Shown here one piece after another: positions 11,801 through 24,553 of a stretch of DNA of 64,000 nt. The notes under the pieces are model-generated. The model saw only the letters and a list, made by a program, of their open reading frames with translations, made no database searches and was not told where the DNA came from. The stretch's first letter is position 1. Each line of letters opens with the position of its first letter. Position numbers and translations under genes: made by a program. The stretch is from Branchiostoma floridae (Eukaryota; Chordata; Leptocardii; Amphioxiformes; Branchiostomatidae). The DNA lies in the NCBI RefSeq assembly GCF_000003815.2, contig NC_049991.1:11541001-11605000 (forward strand), read 5' to 3'.

Positions 11801-14800
11801 CCATATTCATGGCTTTGGATGGATACGTTCCGACGGGCGTGCTCTTAAAGCATCACACTTATTGTTGTATATTTGGAGCACGTACGAGTCGTACCGGGAA
11901 CACGTCCATCAGCTGCGTATGGCAGTGATAGCCTCCCGCTCCGTAGGGGGGATCTGGCCACATCCAATTAACTCGTCAGAAGAATCCATGATTGGGAGAA
12001 ACCCAGCGGATTTTTCAGAGTGGCACTTTAGCGCCGTTTGTGAGAAGGATTGGCGGTAAATCCTTAGATTTATTCATCAGTGTTACCGCGACGTCTTGGC
12101 AGATCTTTATAGTTCTCCAGGAGAGTCTTATCTAGAATCCTTCCAGAAAGACAAAATCTCAGGACTTATAAAGAAATATAAAGGGAATACTTGGGCAATC
12201 AAGGCAAAAATGAATGCAAATGTAGCAGCTAACAATTACTACAGCGTAGAGGTTCACCCAGTTCACGGAATTTGGATGACTGCCTGATTGCAGTAAATTG
12301 TCTCCCAAACGCACCGTCCAACTGTGCATGGCAATCTCAATGTCGCATTACACGCCAAATGAAGCTCCGCGGGTAAAAGCAAATACTGAAATGTCTCCCA
12401 TTTCTGCTATTATTCACCATGACTAAATCACTTCTCCGCCTCTACAACTTTTCTTAAATCCCCTTTGATGGCCCCAACTTCTGAAATCCGTCTTGAGCAA
12501 TTTGCAAAGCCCGGCGGTGCAGTGGTTGGATATGTGTGCGTTCTACCGTTCCAGGCATGGGGCGGGCAGGGGTCAGATCATCCCCGCACTACCTGTCCTG
12601 CTCCTGACCTAGGCTACCTGCCCTCATGGCACAGTCACGGAAGATGGACATCTTAATGGCAAGCCATTGTCATTCATGATGGGTTTCAGGCGACCCGCAT
12701 CCAACAACAACACTTAGTGCTGCCGCTGTTACCCATTCGACGCGCGCAATATCGTTATTATGAATCATAATGTAAACATGAACGGGTCCCACTGGAACGG
12801 TGCGCTGACAATCTGATTCGAAGCTTAGAAAATGGAAGAGATGTCTTGTAGCTCCCCTGATGCTGCGAGGCTTGATAGATGAGCGTTAGACCGGAGAGTG
12901 GGGGAGATATAGCCTATTTAACAGCCAGGTAGCAAACTCGTAAATACGTTCAGGCGGCCGTGAGCAGAATTCCGAAGTGTAGAAAACGATAAAAACACAT
13001 CCACACCGCAGAGCCGTGGAACGAGGGTTACTTAATTAATATAATAACGTCTTTGTTAATTTGTTTGAGAACAGCAGCAATCTTCCTTTGCAAACTCATA
13101 CCCGAAGGCTAATTGCAAGGAAGATCGCAAACGACAGTGATAATGCCAAGAAGCAGTTACTCCAGCAACTGGATATGATTTTGGAAACGGTCAGGCACTT
13201 CAGATAGTACCCCAATATCGTTTGTCAGTGACACTGATGCGTCTGACCGTTTCCAAAATCATATCCAGTTGCTTGAGTAACTGCTTTTTGGCATATCTTA
13301 TTATCTGGATGTCTAATCTTCATCGACGACAGTGATGATGTAAAATGGTTAGGAGTGTCCAGTGTCTACATACATTAATTCGGTGTTTGGATGATAAATA
13401 GTACATACACCATGTTTTAGTACAAATGCCATGGTAACTGTTTCAAGGTCTTTCATTCATTCAATTTAACTGTCACGTTAAATTGACGGCACGTTTTGCA
13501 CAGATATAGCAAAAGTCCAGACGTTAAATCGGTTATATGTTTGCCGCGTCTCAAACTTTCCTGTTCGTGTTTGCCCGACGTTGTGTCGACGGTGACCAGT
13601 ATTGGTGGACAGGTATACGTTACGTCATAGAAAATTGGATGTGGTCATCTTCAGATCGATTGTAAGCAAATAAAACTGTCGGCATTAATGACGGATGAAG
13701 AACAGCTGAGCACGAGGGGGATTTTCTCGGGTCATCTTTCATTTGATTTGAAGAAGTACATCACTGAATAATTCAAGAGGCACCTTGGGTACCAGGGTCT
13801 AGAAGGCCGACAAGAGGAAGCTATTGTCTGATTGTGCCGGAGTAATGGCGACTTTTAGGATTACAGTATGTCTATAGGGACACGTGTATCATAGTAATAT
13901 AATCTCCACATCTAAGGTTTCGTGCGGGTCAATAGATCGATATTCAAAAGAGGTTACGTCAGTTCAATGGAACGAAGCCCGAGGCTACACTATCAAAATG
14001 ATATTAAGGAAATATCTCTTTAGATGTGAACGGTTATCAACATCTGCGATACATATTCACATTCGATATTCCGTGCTCGTGCCGCCAAGAAAATCGATAA
14101 ATGGCATGTATAAAATGCAGACAGAAAACAGATACTGGGATGGCGGAGAGGAAGCTGTGTCGGTCCATTCGCTGACTGGAACATGGAACGAACTCTCGTT
14201 AAATATGTTATCCTTCAGGAGAGATTCCTGTTTTTTTGTCTGTACATAGAATTCGATAATTGGGCAAAGTCTGTTGCCTTCGTCATTTCATTACTTAGTC
14301 TTGATAACAGCAGGGTTTCTCAAATTTGTTTTCAGTCAAATATTCAACCGCATAATGCCTCCCAGTCTCGCAGATTTTTTGGTATTTTCACGAGTATTAT
14401 CATGACATTGATGAAATTATATCCGTGGTAAACGTTCGCTGATGCTATGTATATATTTCTGTTACAATAATTGAGTTAATGGCAAAAGGTGAGGTATCAA
14501 TATCAACTCCGAAAATCATTTCCATCTTCAGATAACATGATGTTATGTCGTTCAAATCCACGTTACTAAAGCTTTAGTTACATGTACGTGTATCCAACAT
14601 GATATATCTGTGTACAGCGTACATCACAACAAAACATTCATCATGTAGCCGTACAGATGGGATCAACCAGCGTACGTAAATCAGGTCTAACCATGACAGC
14701 TCCAAATGTGTTTTTCCGCATAGAAAACTGCTTATGATAATCGTGCCATTTACCGCAGCGCACCTCATTTTCTGCAGGATTTGACAGATCGCTCAACGAA

Positions 14801-16843
14801 ATTCATATATCTATACAAAGAAGCTTTTTAAATAATGTTTTACATTTCGCGTTACATTATTTGCAATTATACAACCAAGAGTTACGCAAATCCCATTATT
14901 TGTATGGTAAATGTACGTTCGCTCAGCACACGTAGTATATACTGCACAGCATTGTGAATACACTGAGAAGAGCGCCGAATAATCAATTCAGCCTGCAAAG
15001 TAACGCCATGGCCTTTGACTTGATTTGTACCTGAGCCACATGTCCGTGGTCGATACCATTAGGATTTACGGCGTCACTTCCACTATTCTATGGACTCAGG
15101 AGCTAATAGCCGAGATTTCATCTGGACGTCTGCAGCCGACTCGAATAAGTTGTTCAGTATTATGACTGGGGAGTTGTGCGGATTGGGTGGGTACGTGTGT
15201 ATTTATGCACCCGTGTGAGCGTCTACGCGTGTCCTGTATGACTATATCGTAATAAATCTACTCTAGAAAGTAAGCCTTTCTGTAGGAATGGAAGTTTTCA
15301 GTCAAACCGGTTGCAGTCAGATTGATTATTGGAATAAGTTTCCAGTCAAACCGGTTGCAGTCAGATTGATTATTGGAATAAGTTTCCAGTCAAACCGGTT
15401 GCAGCCATATTGATCTGTGGAGATCCAACCTTTTCACTTATCTTTCTATTTGCGTAGTGATCATATCGGAAATCGGGGCGCACATAAACATGGATGATCC
15501 TCTTTTTACCAATAATGAGTTTGTGCTGTGCTGTTGGTCTCAGAACGGTGCACTTTGGCAATGATCAAACTTTCTCCCTACCCAGACTAGCACAGGAGGA
15601 CGGAAGATTCTAAGATCAAAACAGATCTAGAGACTACACAGTTGCCAAAAAGGTGTCGTCTTCATCAAGGAGCTTCTTTCTAAAAGCTTCTTGCCTTCAG
15701 CTACTCATAAATCCTACTCGCCAGCTATAGAGAAATGAAAAATGGCACCTTTTTCTGCTGGCGTCAAACTTTAGCCAATGGGAGGTTTGTATAGTATACA
15801 GATGTCTTGCTAAGATGTCAATGCGGGTAGGCAGAAATGGCCAAGCGAGACAGAAGTGCCGGTATAGCCCAGATATCAGCATACACTAAGTCTGCTCGCT
15901 TTGCTAATTAGTACGTCCACTGTCATTGCAGTTGTTTTAATTACTTTTACATCAGTGACAATTTAGAACATTTGACCAACAGCACCTGTTATATGCTGAT
16001 GTTATGTGAAGTAATATCACTCTCGGGCTAAGTCTTTCTATACTGGAATGCAGCAGAAACCTTTCCCCGCGATTTTATCTACTAGTATGTCACAAAGGGC
16101 ATGGTTCTGAAGGTTAGGGTTGCAATACCAACCGTACCGTAAGGAGGCGCCGTTTTTGCGAAGAAAGTTTACTGCTGTCAACTGAGATATAGACAAAATA
16201 TTCCGTGTTTTACCGTTTCATGAAGATAAATACAAAATACACACCTGGCTGGGCTGGGGTCAGGCTTGGGGCTGTTCGGGTCGGCGATGATGACGTCATC
16301 AGGGTTGGCGGGTTCGGAAGGCTTGTCTCCGGGGGAAACACGAACCAGAGGCACGGCCTGCTCCGCTGCCGGGGACTGGGGCGAGCCGTTGGGCTGAGCA
16401 GCTCCGTCCTCCTCGTCGCCGCCGGTCGCCGCCCGGTCGGTGTTCGCCCTATTTCTACGCTCCTTCCGGCACCAGGCGATACCGGTGGACAACAGTACCA
16501 GGCCTATCAAGATCATGAGAGGTCCGGTGATGACGGTGGGGAAGAACCCATTCTTACCCACCAGAGTAATGGCAACACCAATGAAACTTCCTCCGACTGC
16601 CAGGAACAGGAACCCGCCAACAATGGGACAAATCACGTAGCAAGGCACTCCACAGGCCGCCCATTGGGGTACTTTCCGGTACTCTAAGCTCACCTTGGAG
16701 TTGCGCCTCCGTCTGCGGAAGAGCGAGCGGCGCGCCGGGTGCCCGTGGGGCACCTCCAGCTGCTGGGAGGACCCTCGGTGCGACCCGCGGCGGGATGGAG
16801 GCTTGTGGGGACTGTCCAGGTGGTCCTCCTGCTGCTCGGCCAT
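8714..16843 (-). CDS. two-pass transmembrane protein with C-terminal PPPY motif, two exons; family unassigned
   Basis: Exons 16245-16843 and 8714-8867 (minus strand) join in phase 2 (the serine codon AG|T) into 250 residues. The N-terminus is polar, with a run of five arginines at residues 43-47. TM1 spans about residues 68-95 (ICPIVGGFLFLAVGGSFIGV) and TM2 about 104-124 (TGPLMILIGLVLLSTGIAWC). A basic stop-transfer (RKERRNR) follows, then a long acidic, proline-rich tail ending EEPPPYNNEAEKTNS. PPxY motifs bind WW domains, for example of Nedd4-type ubiquitin ligases, so a membrane adaptor role is inferred. The layout recalls small two-pass TMEM proteins such as TMEM51, but I cannot establish homology. 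The start was chosen at MAEQQEDHLD; an upstream in-frame ATG at 16903 would add 20 residues. Extra phase-2 exons inside the 7.4 kb intron cannot be excluded. Confidence 0.75.
9363..9767. repeat. tandem duplication, period 210 bp, two units
   Basis: Both units start GATGAGTATCTCATACAT (9363 and 9573) and end CCCGTAGACAGTGGTGCT (9572 and 9767), with an internal stretch GTACGTTTTTGTACAGGAA in each. The second unit is about 15 bp shorter. High identity suggests a fairly recent event. Confidence 0.9.
13143..13294. repeat. long inverted repeat (hairpin), 52-bp arms
   Basis: 13143-13194 (ATGCCAAGAAGCAGTTACTC...) and 13243-13294 are reverse complements with two mismatches over 52 bases, separated by 48 bases. 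Probably two copies of a dispersed element inserted head to head, or a foldback transposon. The arm stays open in one frame (KKQLLQQLDMILETV), which may be a remnant of a transposon protein. Confidence 0.9.
15293..15412. repeat. minisatellite, 44-bp unit, about 2.7 copies
   Basis: GTCAAACCGGTTGCAG starts at 15301, 15345 and 15389, exactly 44 bases apart, with TTGATTATTGGAATAAGTTT between copies. The units are nearly identical. Confidence 0.93.
16245..16843 (-). CDS. first coding exon of the PPPY membrane-protein gene
   Basis: Codes for residues 1-199 plus two bases of a serine codon, then donor CCAG|GTGTGT. Locally GC-rich compared with its surroundings, as expected of coding sequence. Includes both membrane segments. 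Confidence 0.8.
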
Positions 16844-18439
16844 GTCAACTCTGTGATTCTCTCTCACCTCACGGAAACGGTAACAGTGACAACTGTAGCA
16901 CAACAGAACAGTCTAGAACTGTCGTAGTGGCTAATCGACCCTACACCAGGAGGTTCTAAGATGCTCCTCCAAGTGTCTCTACTATCTCCAGCTAAGAATC
17001 TTGGTCCTCTACTTTGTTGTCGCCATGGTCCTGTCAGCAGTACCGGTCCGTGTTGCCGTGAGTCCGTACATCGCTCCTGCCGAAGCTCACCACCGTTCGC
17101 ACGCACCGCTGTCGCAACTGCAACGGACTCACAGATTTCCCGTCACCGCCCTCGTTGTTGAGGGATGTACCATTTCACCACACAGGGGGTTGTTTAGGAA
17201 CCCCTGATAATTATATCAGAAATCTTAAGTGAACTTTGGCATACATATATATATACTCTTGTAGATCAAATTTGATCACTTCCAACGTAGCAATTTGTTT
17301 TGATTGCATAAAATAAGCATTGCACGGTCTGCGCTAGCAATTTTTGTATGAACGTTCGTTACGAAATACTATTATGTTTTTATCTGCTCCGGATTTTGCA
17401 GTTTCGTGGGTAACAGAAAAAATAGTCCAATGGGATTGTTATGTTGCGTAATTACAAGCCAAAAAGCAGTCTCAGAGGGACGTGAATGGTGCTATTTGCC
17501 CTGATGATCTCCCCTGGGCCAACAGCACAATGACTATTACCTCTTCATCTAGACAATTTGCCGCCTTCCACGCACCCACTTTGCGTGTATCAACCACAGG
17601 AGGGACCCCGCCCATTGTATATCCTCTTCCCGTCCACTACATAAATCACGACATCTGCGGGCTACATTCCATATGTCGTAAACTCAAGGGAGAAATTCAG
17701 ATCCACTGCTCTGAAATCTTCTCACAGTCAGAACTACACCTTAGAAAAGATGAATTATTCCCGGGTAAACGTGCCGTCAGCCCGCATTATGCAGACATGG
17801 GGTACAGCAGGGTTTGGTGGCATTGATCCCGCTGTAACGGGGCCCTGTGCTGCTTTCTGAGATTCAACATGAGATTTAGTCATTGAAAAGGTTCAAACAA
17901 GCTGTTAGCAGGACTAAAGGAAGATAAACATCTGTGTTAGTGGGCGCTCAATTATCCCAGAAGGCCCTTTTTTTACTTGTAGGCGGTTGTACATCAGAAT
18001 CACTTGTCTGAAATGGTGCCCCTTTGTCTATGATTATAAGAGCTGGAACATCCAATCTCCTTTGGAAACACATAATCATGTTTTGCCAAGCAGTAGAATA
18101 TAGCAATGTAGTCATAAGCGGGTACATGCATGATTAATGGTGGGTCAGGTTCACCGGTGTAATTGCCATGCCCTCCGTACTTGTGATTATAGAATTTAAT
18201 AACGCTACAAACGAGGCATGGTTTGTCTAAATCTGCTGCAGTGCGTGGCGTTGGTATAACTTAGGGCGTACCCATCATTGGTTGTGAGGGAGGAAGGGAG
18301 GATACTATATCTGGGGCAATCGTCACGGTCCATAACACCTGTCAGATTCGTTAACTGGCAAGAATCGTGTTTCACTACTTGTTGAAAAACTAACGAACAT
18401 GGATGTCTGACGAAGAGGGGGGAAAACTTAACGAAAGTT

Positions 18440-19570
18440 CAAGGTCAGGGAGAAGGCGTGTGACAACACGTGTGTGGTAACTTTGGTTCAGCACTAGGGA
18501 CAGGACGGTGTGACAGCACGTTTGTGAGGAAGGGTTTTGAGCACCAGGGACAGCACGGTGGCATAGTGTATCATATGTGGGGACAGTACCAGGGATAGGG
18601 CAACGGAATTTTGCACACTTGGGGGCGACGAATCAGCACCAAGGACAGGACAGTTTGGCAGTTCATGCGTTGTGATGATAGTTCAGCACCAGGGACAGGA
18701 CAGCGGGGACTTTTTTGTATGAGGACGGTGTTACAGCACATCTGACAGCACATGTGTGGCAACTGTGGTTCAGCACCAGGGACAGGTACGGTGTGATAGA
18801 ACATGCGCGAAGAAGTTTTTCGAGCAGCAGAGTTAGGACGATGGGACAATGCATGTGCGTAGCCGGTAGTTGAATACCAGGGATAAGGCAAACGGACTAG
18901 TCAGCACCATGGACAAGACAGTTTGTCAGGACATGTGTGGCGACGGTGATTCAGCACCAGGGACAGTGCGATTGGACAGTGTACGTGCAGGGACGGTGTT
19001 TCAGCACCAGGCAGTATGTGTGTGGGACGGCTTTTTAGCACCAGAAATAGCACAATGGGACAGCACGCATCGGGGGACCGTCTTCAAGCACCAAGGAAAG
19101 GACAGTGACAATGTATATGCGATGACGGCGGTTCAGCACCAGGGACAGGGTTGTGGGACAGAACACATTCTGGGACTGTGGTTCAGCACCAGGGACAGGG
19201 TTGTGGGACAAAACACATTATGGGACTGCGGTTTAGAACCAGGGACAGGGTTGTGGGACAGAACACATTTTGGGACTGAAGTTCAGCACCATGGACAGGG
19301 TTGTGGGACAGAACACATTCTGGGACTGCGGCTTAGCACCAGGGACAGGGTCGTGGGACAGAACACATTTTGGGACTGCGGTTCAGCATCAGGAATAGAA
19401 CAATGGTGCAATTTGTTATGTTAGGATCAAAAGAACTGTTTAAAATATAGTTACAGCACATGAATGAGGAAAGTTTTAGGGTATCAGGGATAGAACGATA
19501 GTGCATTTGCGTATCCGGTAGTTGAGCACCAGGGATATGGTGGGCTTGATTGCGTGCACGGTGTTAGGTA
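18440..19570. repeat. minisatellite array, 50-bp core unit with degenerate flanks
   Basis: Five clean units start at 19131, 19181, 19231, 19281 and 19331, each 50 bases: GTTCAGCACCAGGGACAGGG, then TTGTGGGACAGAACACATT, then TGGGACTGCG. On both sides, from about 18440 and to about 19570, degenerate units keep the core AGCACCAGGGACAG at irregular spacing (about 45-65 bases). The open frames that cross the array on both strands are a by-product of the repeat. Confidence 0.95.
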
Positions 19571-20280
19571 CGAGTACACTGTGAGTTTCCATTACCCACA
19601 CATTGCTTCAGGTAAAAGTTTCAGAGACGGATGTTTAATGGATGCACTTAAGGATTGGTAAGGACTGTCGCGATACGTGGACAGCATGACAAGTATTCTG
19701 TCGGCGCCTTACAGTCCTGTGGGTCTTTCTGCTGTTAGTATGACGTTAACATCCTTGCTACTAATGTAAAGCAGCAACCGTTCTAGCATTTGTGAAGTTT
19801 TGTCGACTACTGAGCGTAAGTGATCATCAGAATGATTTACACTCTATCCCTCTATTATGGTCACTGTGGTTTCCACCCCCATCGGATTAAAGGGAGATGG
19901 ACTTTTCCACAGATGCACTTTTACCCACCATCGTCCATGAAAAAAGAAACCTAATGACATTATTGTAATTTTTTCTCTGATATCTGGCCTAATAAAAGTG
20001 TAAATTGAATCAGAGCCCACCCAGGGGACGGGGATGACTCGTAAGTAGTGAGGAAGATGATGAACTGCATCGCGATGCGTCTCAATTAGCCGTAATCTGT
20101 AGTGTGTGAGTCACGGGAACAGGTGTCCTCTGTCAGCACAGCTCGGTAAGGAGACAGAAGCATTGGGTTCAAACTGCTTTGACAACGACTTCCTGTTTGT
20201 GTTTTCAGAATCGTTATTCGTCAAATACACGAAATATGTTAGGTTTACATTCACGGGTGAAGCGTAGCCTAGGTTTCAGG

Positions 20281-20412
20281 CTTCGAACGGGGCTGTTTTT
20301 TTGAGGGCGCTGGTTCACGATTTCTAACTTTGGCTAGGTTCTCTTATGCATAAAAAATTAACATCGCAAACCATCTCCACCCCCTTCCTCCGAAAAAAAC
20401 TAGCCCCGTTGG
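20281..20412. mobile_element. short inverted-repeat element
   Basis: Left CTTCGAACGGGGCTGTTTTT pairs with right AAAAACTAGCCCCGTTGGGAG (arms of about 27 bases with a few mismatches). The AT-rich interior has no coding potential. MITE-like. Confidence 0.55.
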
Positions 20413-22239
20413 GAGCATGCAACGGATGCTAGGTGAAGCGCTCTTTGTCTTGTGTTAAACATTCTCTCACGGATCAATAAATCCATCATTTGTTTTGTAC
20501 AAATGATCTAATGAAGGCCTGATCATCAGGCTGAGTATCACGAAATCTTCGTTAAAAAGTACGCAGATGTATCTTAAGCTAGAGTTTCATTGAAAGTAGT
20601 AAAAGGCCTTTAAACGATTCCCAACTCTGCTTGATGGATGGGTTTTCTCTTACATGTCATTTTATAACTCAATATAACCCGGTGACACAGCTGTTACCTT
20701 TACGATATAACCCAGCGGATTAATACAGATTATAATCTACGGCATTGAATGAATAATTCGGTCTAAAGGTATGGGTATAATCTCATTAGATCTTCTTATG
20801 TGGCATCGTTGCAAGTAAAGTTTTGCCTTTCAATATTTTCCGATAAGATTTTAGCGGAAGAGATCCGTTCTACTTAGACCCATTATCGGTAGCCCTTGTC
20901 AATGGTAATCTCGTGCGCAGTAAATCTTATCATATGAATATTGAAGAACCAATGATGTCAACTAGCTGAGTCAAATACACAAAGCAAACATGGAAAACAT
21001 GCTTCCTATCGTCGTTTAATCAAAAGGCTTTAAGTAACGTTAACGTGGTTCTATGGAAATCACCATCGCTCCCCAAATACAAAAATGTACTACTTGATGA
21101 TATACTTGTAAATTGTTTACAAGGTGAGGATTAAAGTCAAACGTGTACAGCACAACAGTAGTGCAGTATCAAATACGTCCTGCAAATCCTAGCCTGTTAG
21201 CTTAGATTGGAAGCTTAAAATTTTCCGAGGAAAATAATCGTGCAGCGTATGATTTTATAGAGTGGTTGTTGATGTCCAAACAGGATGCATGGGTCATTCT
21301 CATGAGAGTACTGTCTATTCATCGAATGAATTCTACGAATTCAAATTCGTGTAAAACGTACAGACTTTTATACATGAATGACCTCCATCCTCGTGTGCAT
21401 ACGTACTCGTTCGATTACGTAACTGGGAACTTTTGAAATTTTGTAGATGGTCGCTTCGACGGCTGGCATAACCGTCTGCAGGGCCTGCAGGACAAACTCG
21501 ACTTGACCTCCTAAATTATCCATTCAACACCAAGCCTTCCCACATGATGACGACTACAAAAATAATTCATAAGTCATGGGTCACATCCAACAACACCGTG
21601 TTTAATCTTCATGAATGAGCTGCTCAAATACTATTATTTATCAGACTATCTATTCTCGTTGTGTTCCCTTTCTCAGTATCTATGACGCACATGTTTCCCG
21701 GTTAACAGAAGACATAGAAACGTTTTCCTTTTTTGGACAATCCATTTCGTCCAATGGACCAATCACCATCCAAGTTGCTAAAACTAATTGGATCTATCTT
21801 GCATGCGGAACAGAAGCATCGCCTAACGGCTAAAAGTATCATTTCAGGCAAACCTACACAGAACAGCGGCAAATACTACTTGAATCGCTAGGGGTCCTCA
21901 CTGATCCATAAAACATTTGCATTTGATTGGGTGCGATTAGGACATAGGAGTTAAAGGTGAAGAAGTTTTCAAGCTTCCTCGCGTTCTGCGATCACGGGGA
22001 TTGTTTGTTTGTTCATCCTCTAGGTAGGACATAATCTGAATGAGTCAGAGACTGCATGAGTAGAAGGACAGTTGGCTACCAGCAGCTGAGCTGGACATAT
22101 TGGCAGGCAGGTGAGTTGGTGTGAATCAGTTGCGTATGTCGTGTGGCTTAGTTTCGAATCGTTGAATGAGGAGATGACTGAATGATATGGAACGGTATAT
22201 GGATTACGATTTTGGTTTAAGGTATTGCACAGGATTACC

Positions 22240-22336
22240 CTCAGTCTCAGTCCGCACCGGCATCAGCGCTCACCCAAAAGTGCCATAATAATCTACGTTA
22301 AAGATTGAGGGCACTCAACAAGAAGAAGAAGAAGAT
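22240..22336 (+). mobile_element. 3' tail of a LINE/SINE-type retroposon (possible)
   Basis: A non-coding stretch ending GGGCACTCAACAAGAAGAAG and a short (AAG)n run. Ends of this kind, a conserved stub plus a simple-repeat tail, are typical of 5'-truncated non-LTR elements. No protein-coding part remains. Confidence 0.35.
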
Positions 22337-23063
22337 CTATGCCTGAATGATCAACCTTACCTAGTGCACCTGCAGGTAGCTATAGCCTCTAGCGTCCAGG
22401 TACTAAACGACACGACGATGACCCTGCCAGCTTAAGCTTCTAGATTGCACAGTCGGCTCCTACGAAGTGGCTATGAGGTAAGATGAAATAGTTTTCCGCA
22501 GGAATGATTTCGAAATGCTCCCAGCAGGTACAGTAGGCTGTAGATGTGGGAGGAATTCCCAGTGTCTGTACAAAGTGAAGGTCACAAAACGCGCAATCGC
22601 AAAGATGCCACGGTGACGCCAGCAGACAAAAGGCTGGTGGAAGGCAAGACATTAATTTACATATTAATCTGTGCTAATTTGAATATCAAGTAGTGATCTA
22701 ATCTGCTGACGTCCTGGTCGTGATCCCGGGTGCAAACAAATCCAGCGATCGCTAGTATCGCACGAGACAGTTGTGTTGTGCTTATATTTATCAATACTTA
22801 GCCCATATGGTCTGACAGGGCGTCACCAAGTATACCCCTGCTTCACCCATGTTATGATGCGAAGAAGAGACCATCAGAAAAGATCCATTCTTTCTTAGTG
22901 ACATTGCACAGCATCCAATTCAACATACCTGTCGCCCATTTGCGTCATTGCTTGAACAAACTTAAGCAGGTGTCATGCATACATGAGTCGCTAGACGGCA
23001 CTTACAGACAATACGGTGTCGCTGCTCCGTCAGGTAATTATGTTTCCCGATAGGAGAAAATGT

Positions 23064-23097
23064 TTCTTCTTCTTCCTTCTTTCTTTCTTTCTTTCTG
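23064..23097. repeat. (TTTC)n / TTC microsatellite
   Basis: Pyrimidine run made of TTC units followed by four to five TTTC units. Confidence 0.85.
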
Positions 23098-24257
23098 CTA
23101 TCATGACGATTTAATTATGTACGTACACTTGGTAATGTGGTTCTAATTTCCCTTAGAAATGGCCACATTACGTGTAGATCACAAAAATGCAGAAGACAAA
23201 ATTGATGAAGAAGAAGACAAATGCGCATATTCCAGGCCAAAAGGTTCACAAAACTTGATTTTTTCACAGTTATTCAATCACGTTGTATAGATTATGTTGA
23301 TTCTTAGTGTACTTAAAGACACCATTTACCCGTACTTAAATTGATAAAGGCACACAGTGCATCACCTAGAACAAGCCAAACTACAAGATACATCATTGCA
23401 CAGCTCGGCTGAATACGCAACACCCCTAAGAATACCAATGGGATTAGATACATCATGGTTACATGGCTGAACATTGAGCCAAGATGCTAGGTTTAGGGGA
23501 GACCCGGCAGAAATTGAGGCCATATGGTCTCTACAGTAAGTAATTAAAGTGTTCGATCCTCCTGTTTCATCTAGACCGATTGTCAAGTTCTCGGACGCCG
23601 ATCGTTCTTGTTTTCACTTTTCCCAATCCCTGGTGTCGATTACTTTGGCAGCCACGTAGAGAACAATCAATTGTAGGTCCGAGCGCAAACGTAAATCATA
23701 ACATGGCCTGATAGCTAATAACAGCAGAGTGCAGAGTGAACAATATGTCTTACATGTGCCGGACATACGCAGCCGTCCAGTCCAACATCAATATCACGAT
23801 GTCATCGTGTCAGAACAGACCAACGGGGAACCCTAAGTGATCAAATACAATGTAGATAAAACTTGGTCTAATGTAATTTGCAAGAGTGTAATTATATGCC
23901 TTATGTACGTACATTTGTCATCTCCAACTGCACTCATTTTTCAAGTACACCAAATCAGAATCCGTGTTAAAGTCAATTGCAACCATACACAGGGTGAGAT
24001 TGTTACGTAAAGAGGCCAAGAACAAGTATGGATTTTTTTTTCAATCTGTAATGACTACAGTACAGTATCGGTCTTATCTAACTTTGCACATGGCCGTTTG
24101 AAACCCACAGAAAACGTATGCATCAAACATGATTGAACGGTTCGTTTGGTTCTGAGCTAGCCGATTAGGATCACAAAGTTAACAGTGCAGTGGTCAAAAC
24201 CACCCCGTGCCTGTCGCCCAGGCCCTGTTGTACGACGATCTGTCTAAATCGCAAGTA

Positions 24258-24325
24258 CCTGTGGCATGCGTGGTTAGTTACGTTGACTGTAGACCATGAA
24301 GTCGCAAGTTCCAATCCCGGCCCAA
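24258..24325 (+). pseudogene. tRNA-like relic, possibly the head of a tRNA-derived SINE
   Basis: GTTGACTGTAGACCATGAAG resembles an anticodon arm with a GTA loop, and 13 bases on, GCAAGTTCCAATCCCGG resembles a T arm with a box B (GGTTCGAATCC type). The acceptor stem and D arm are poor, so this is not a working tRNA. Insertion as part of a SINE would explain it. Confidence 0.3.
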
Positions 24326-24553
24326 CATACACTCTACTGGAAAGGGCCGAACGGGACAATACGCCATGGTCCACTGCTCATTGTGCTTGTCAAAAAGAGC
24401 TATGGGAACTTCCCCATACAATTAATTTGTGAATACTGTAAGTGGCGTTTGTCTTCTCAGTATCTAGTAGTAGTATGTTGGACGAATAGTTCATCTGTTG
24501 AGGACATTACCGTTGGTATAGTCTGTGCCCATCATTGTCATGGTGTTTGTAGA

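Larger units (their letters stand above)
8868..16244 (-). other. 7.4 kb intron of the PPPY membrane-protein gene
   Basis: Starts GTGTGT and ends TGTAG. It contains a 210 bp tandem duplication (9363-9767), a long perfect-type hairpin (13143-13294) and a 44 bp minisatellite (15293-15412). The rest shows nothing I can name. Confidence 0.6.

Noticed and set aside
17482-17826. 114-codon plus-strand frame
   Set aside because: No recognisable family or supporting signals.
18870-19424. 184-codon open frame and opposite-strand frames across 18.5-19.4 kb
   Set aside because: They translate the 50-bp minisatellite; the unit length is not a multiple of three, and no start, splice or domain signal supports a gene.
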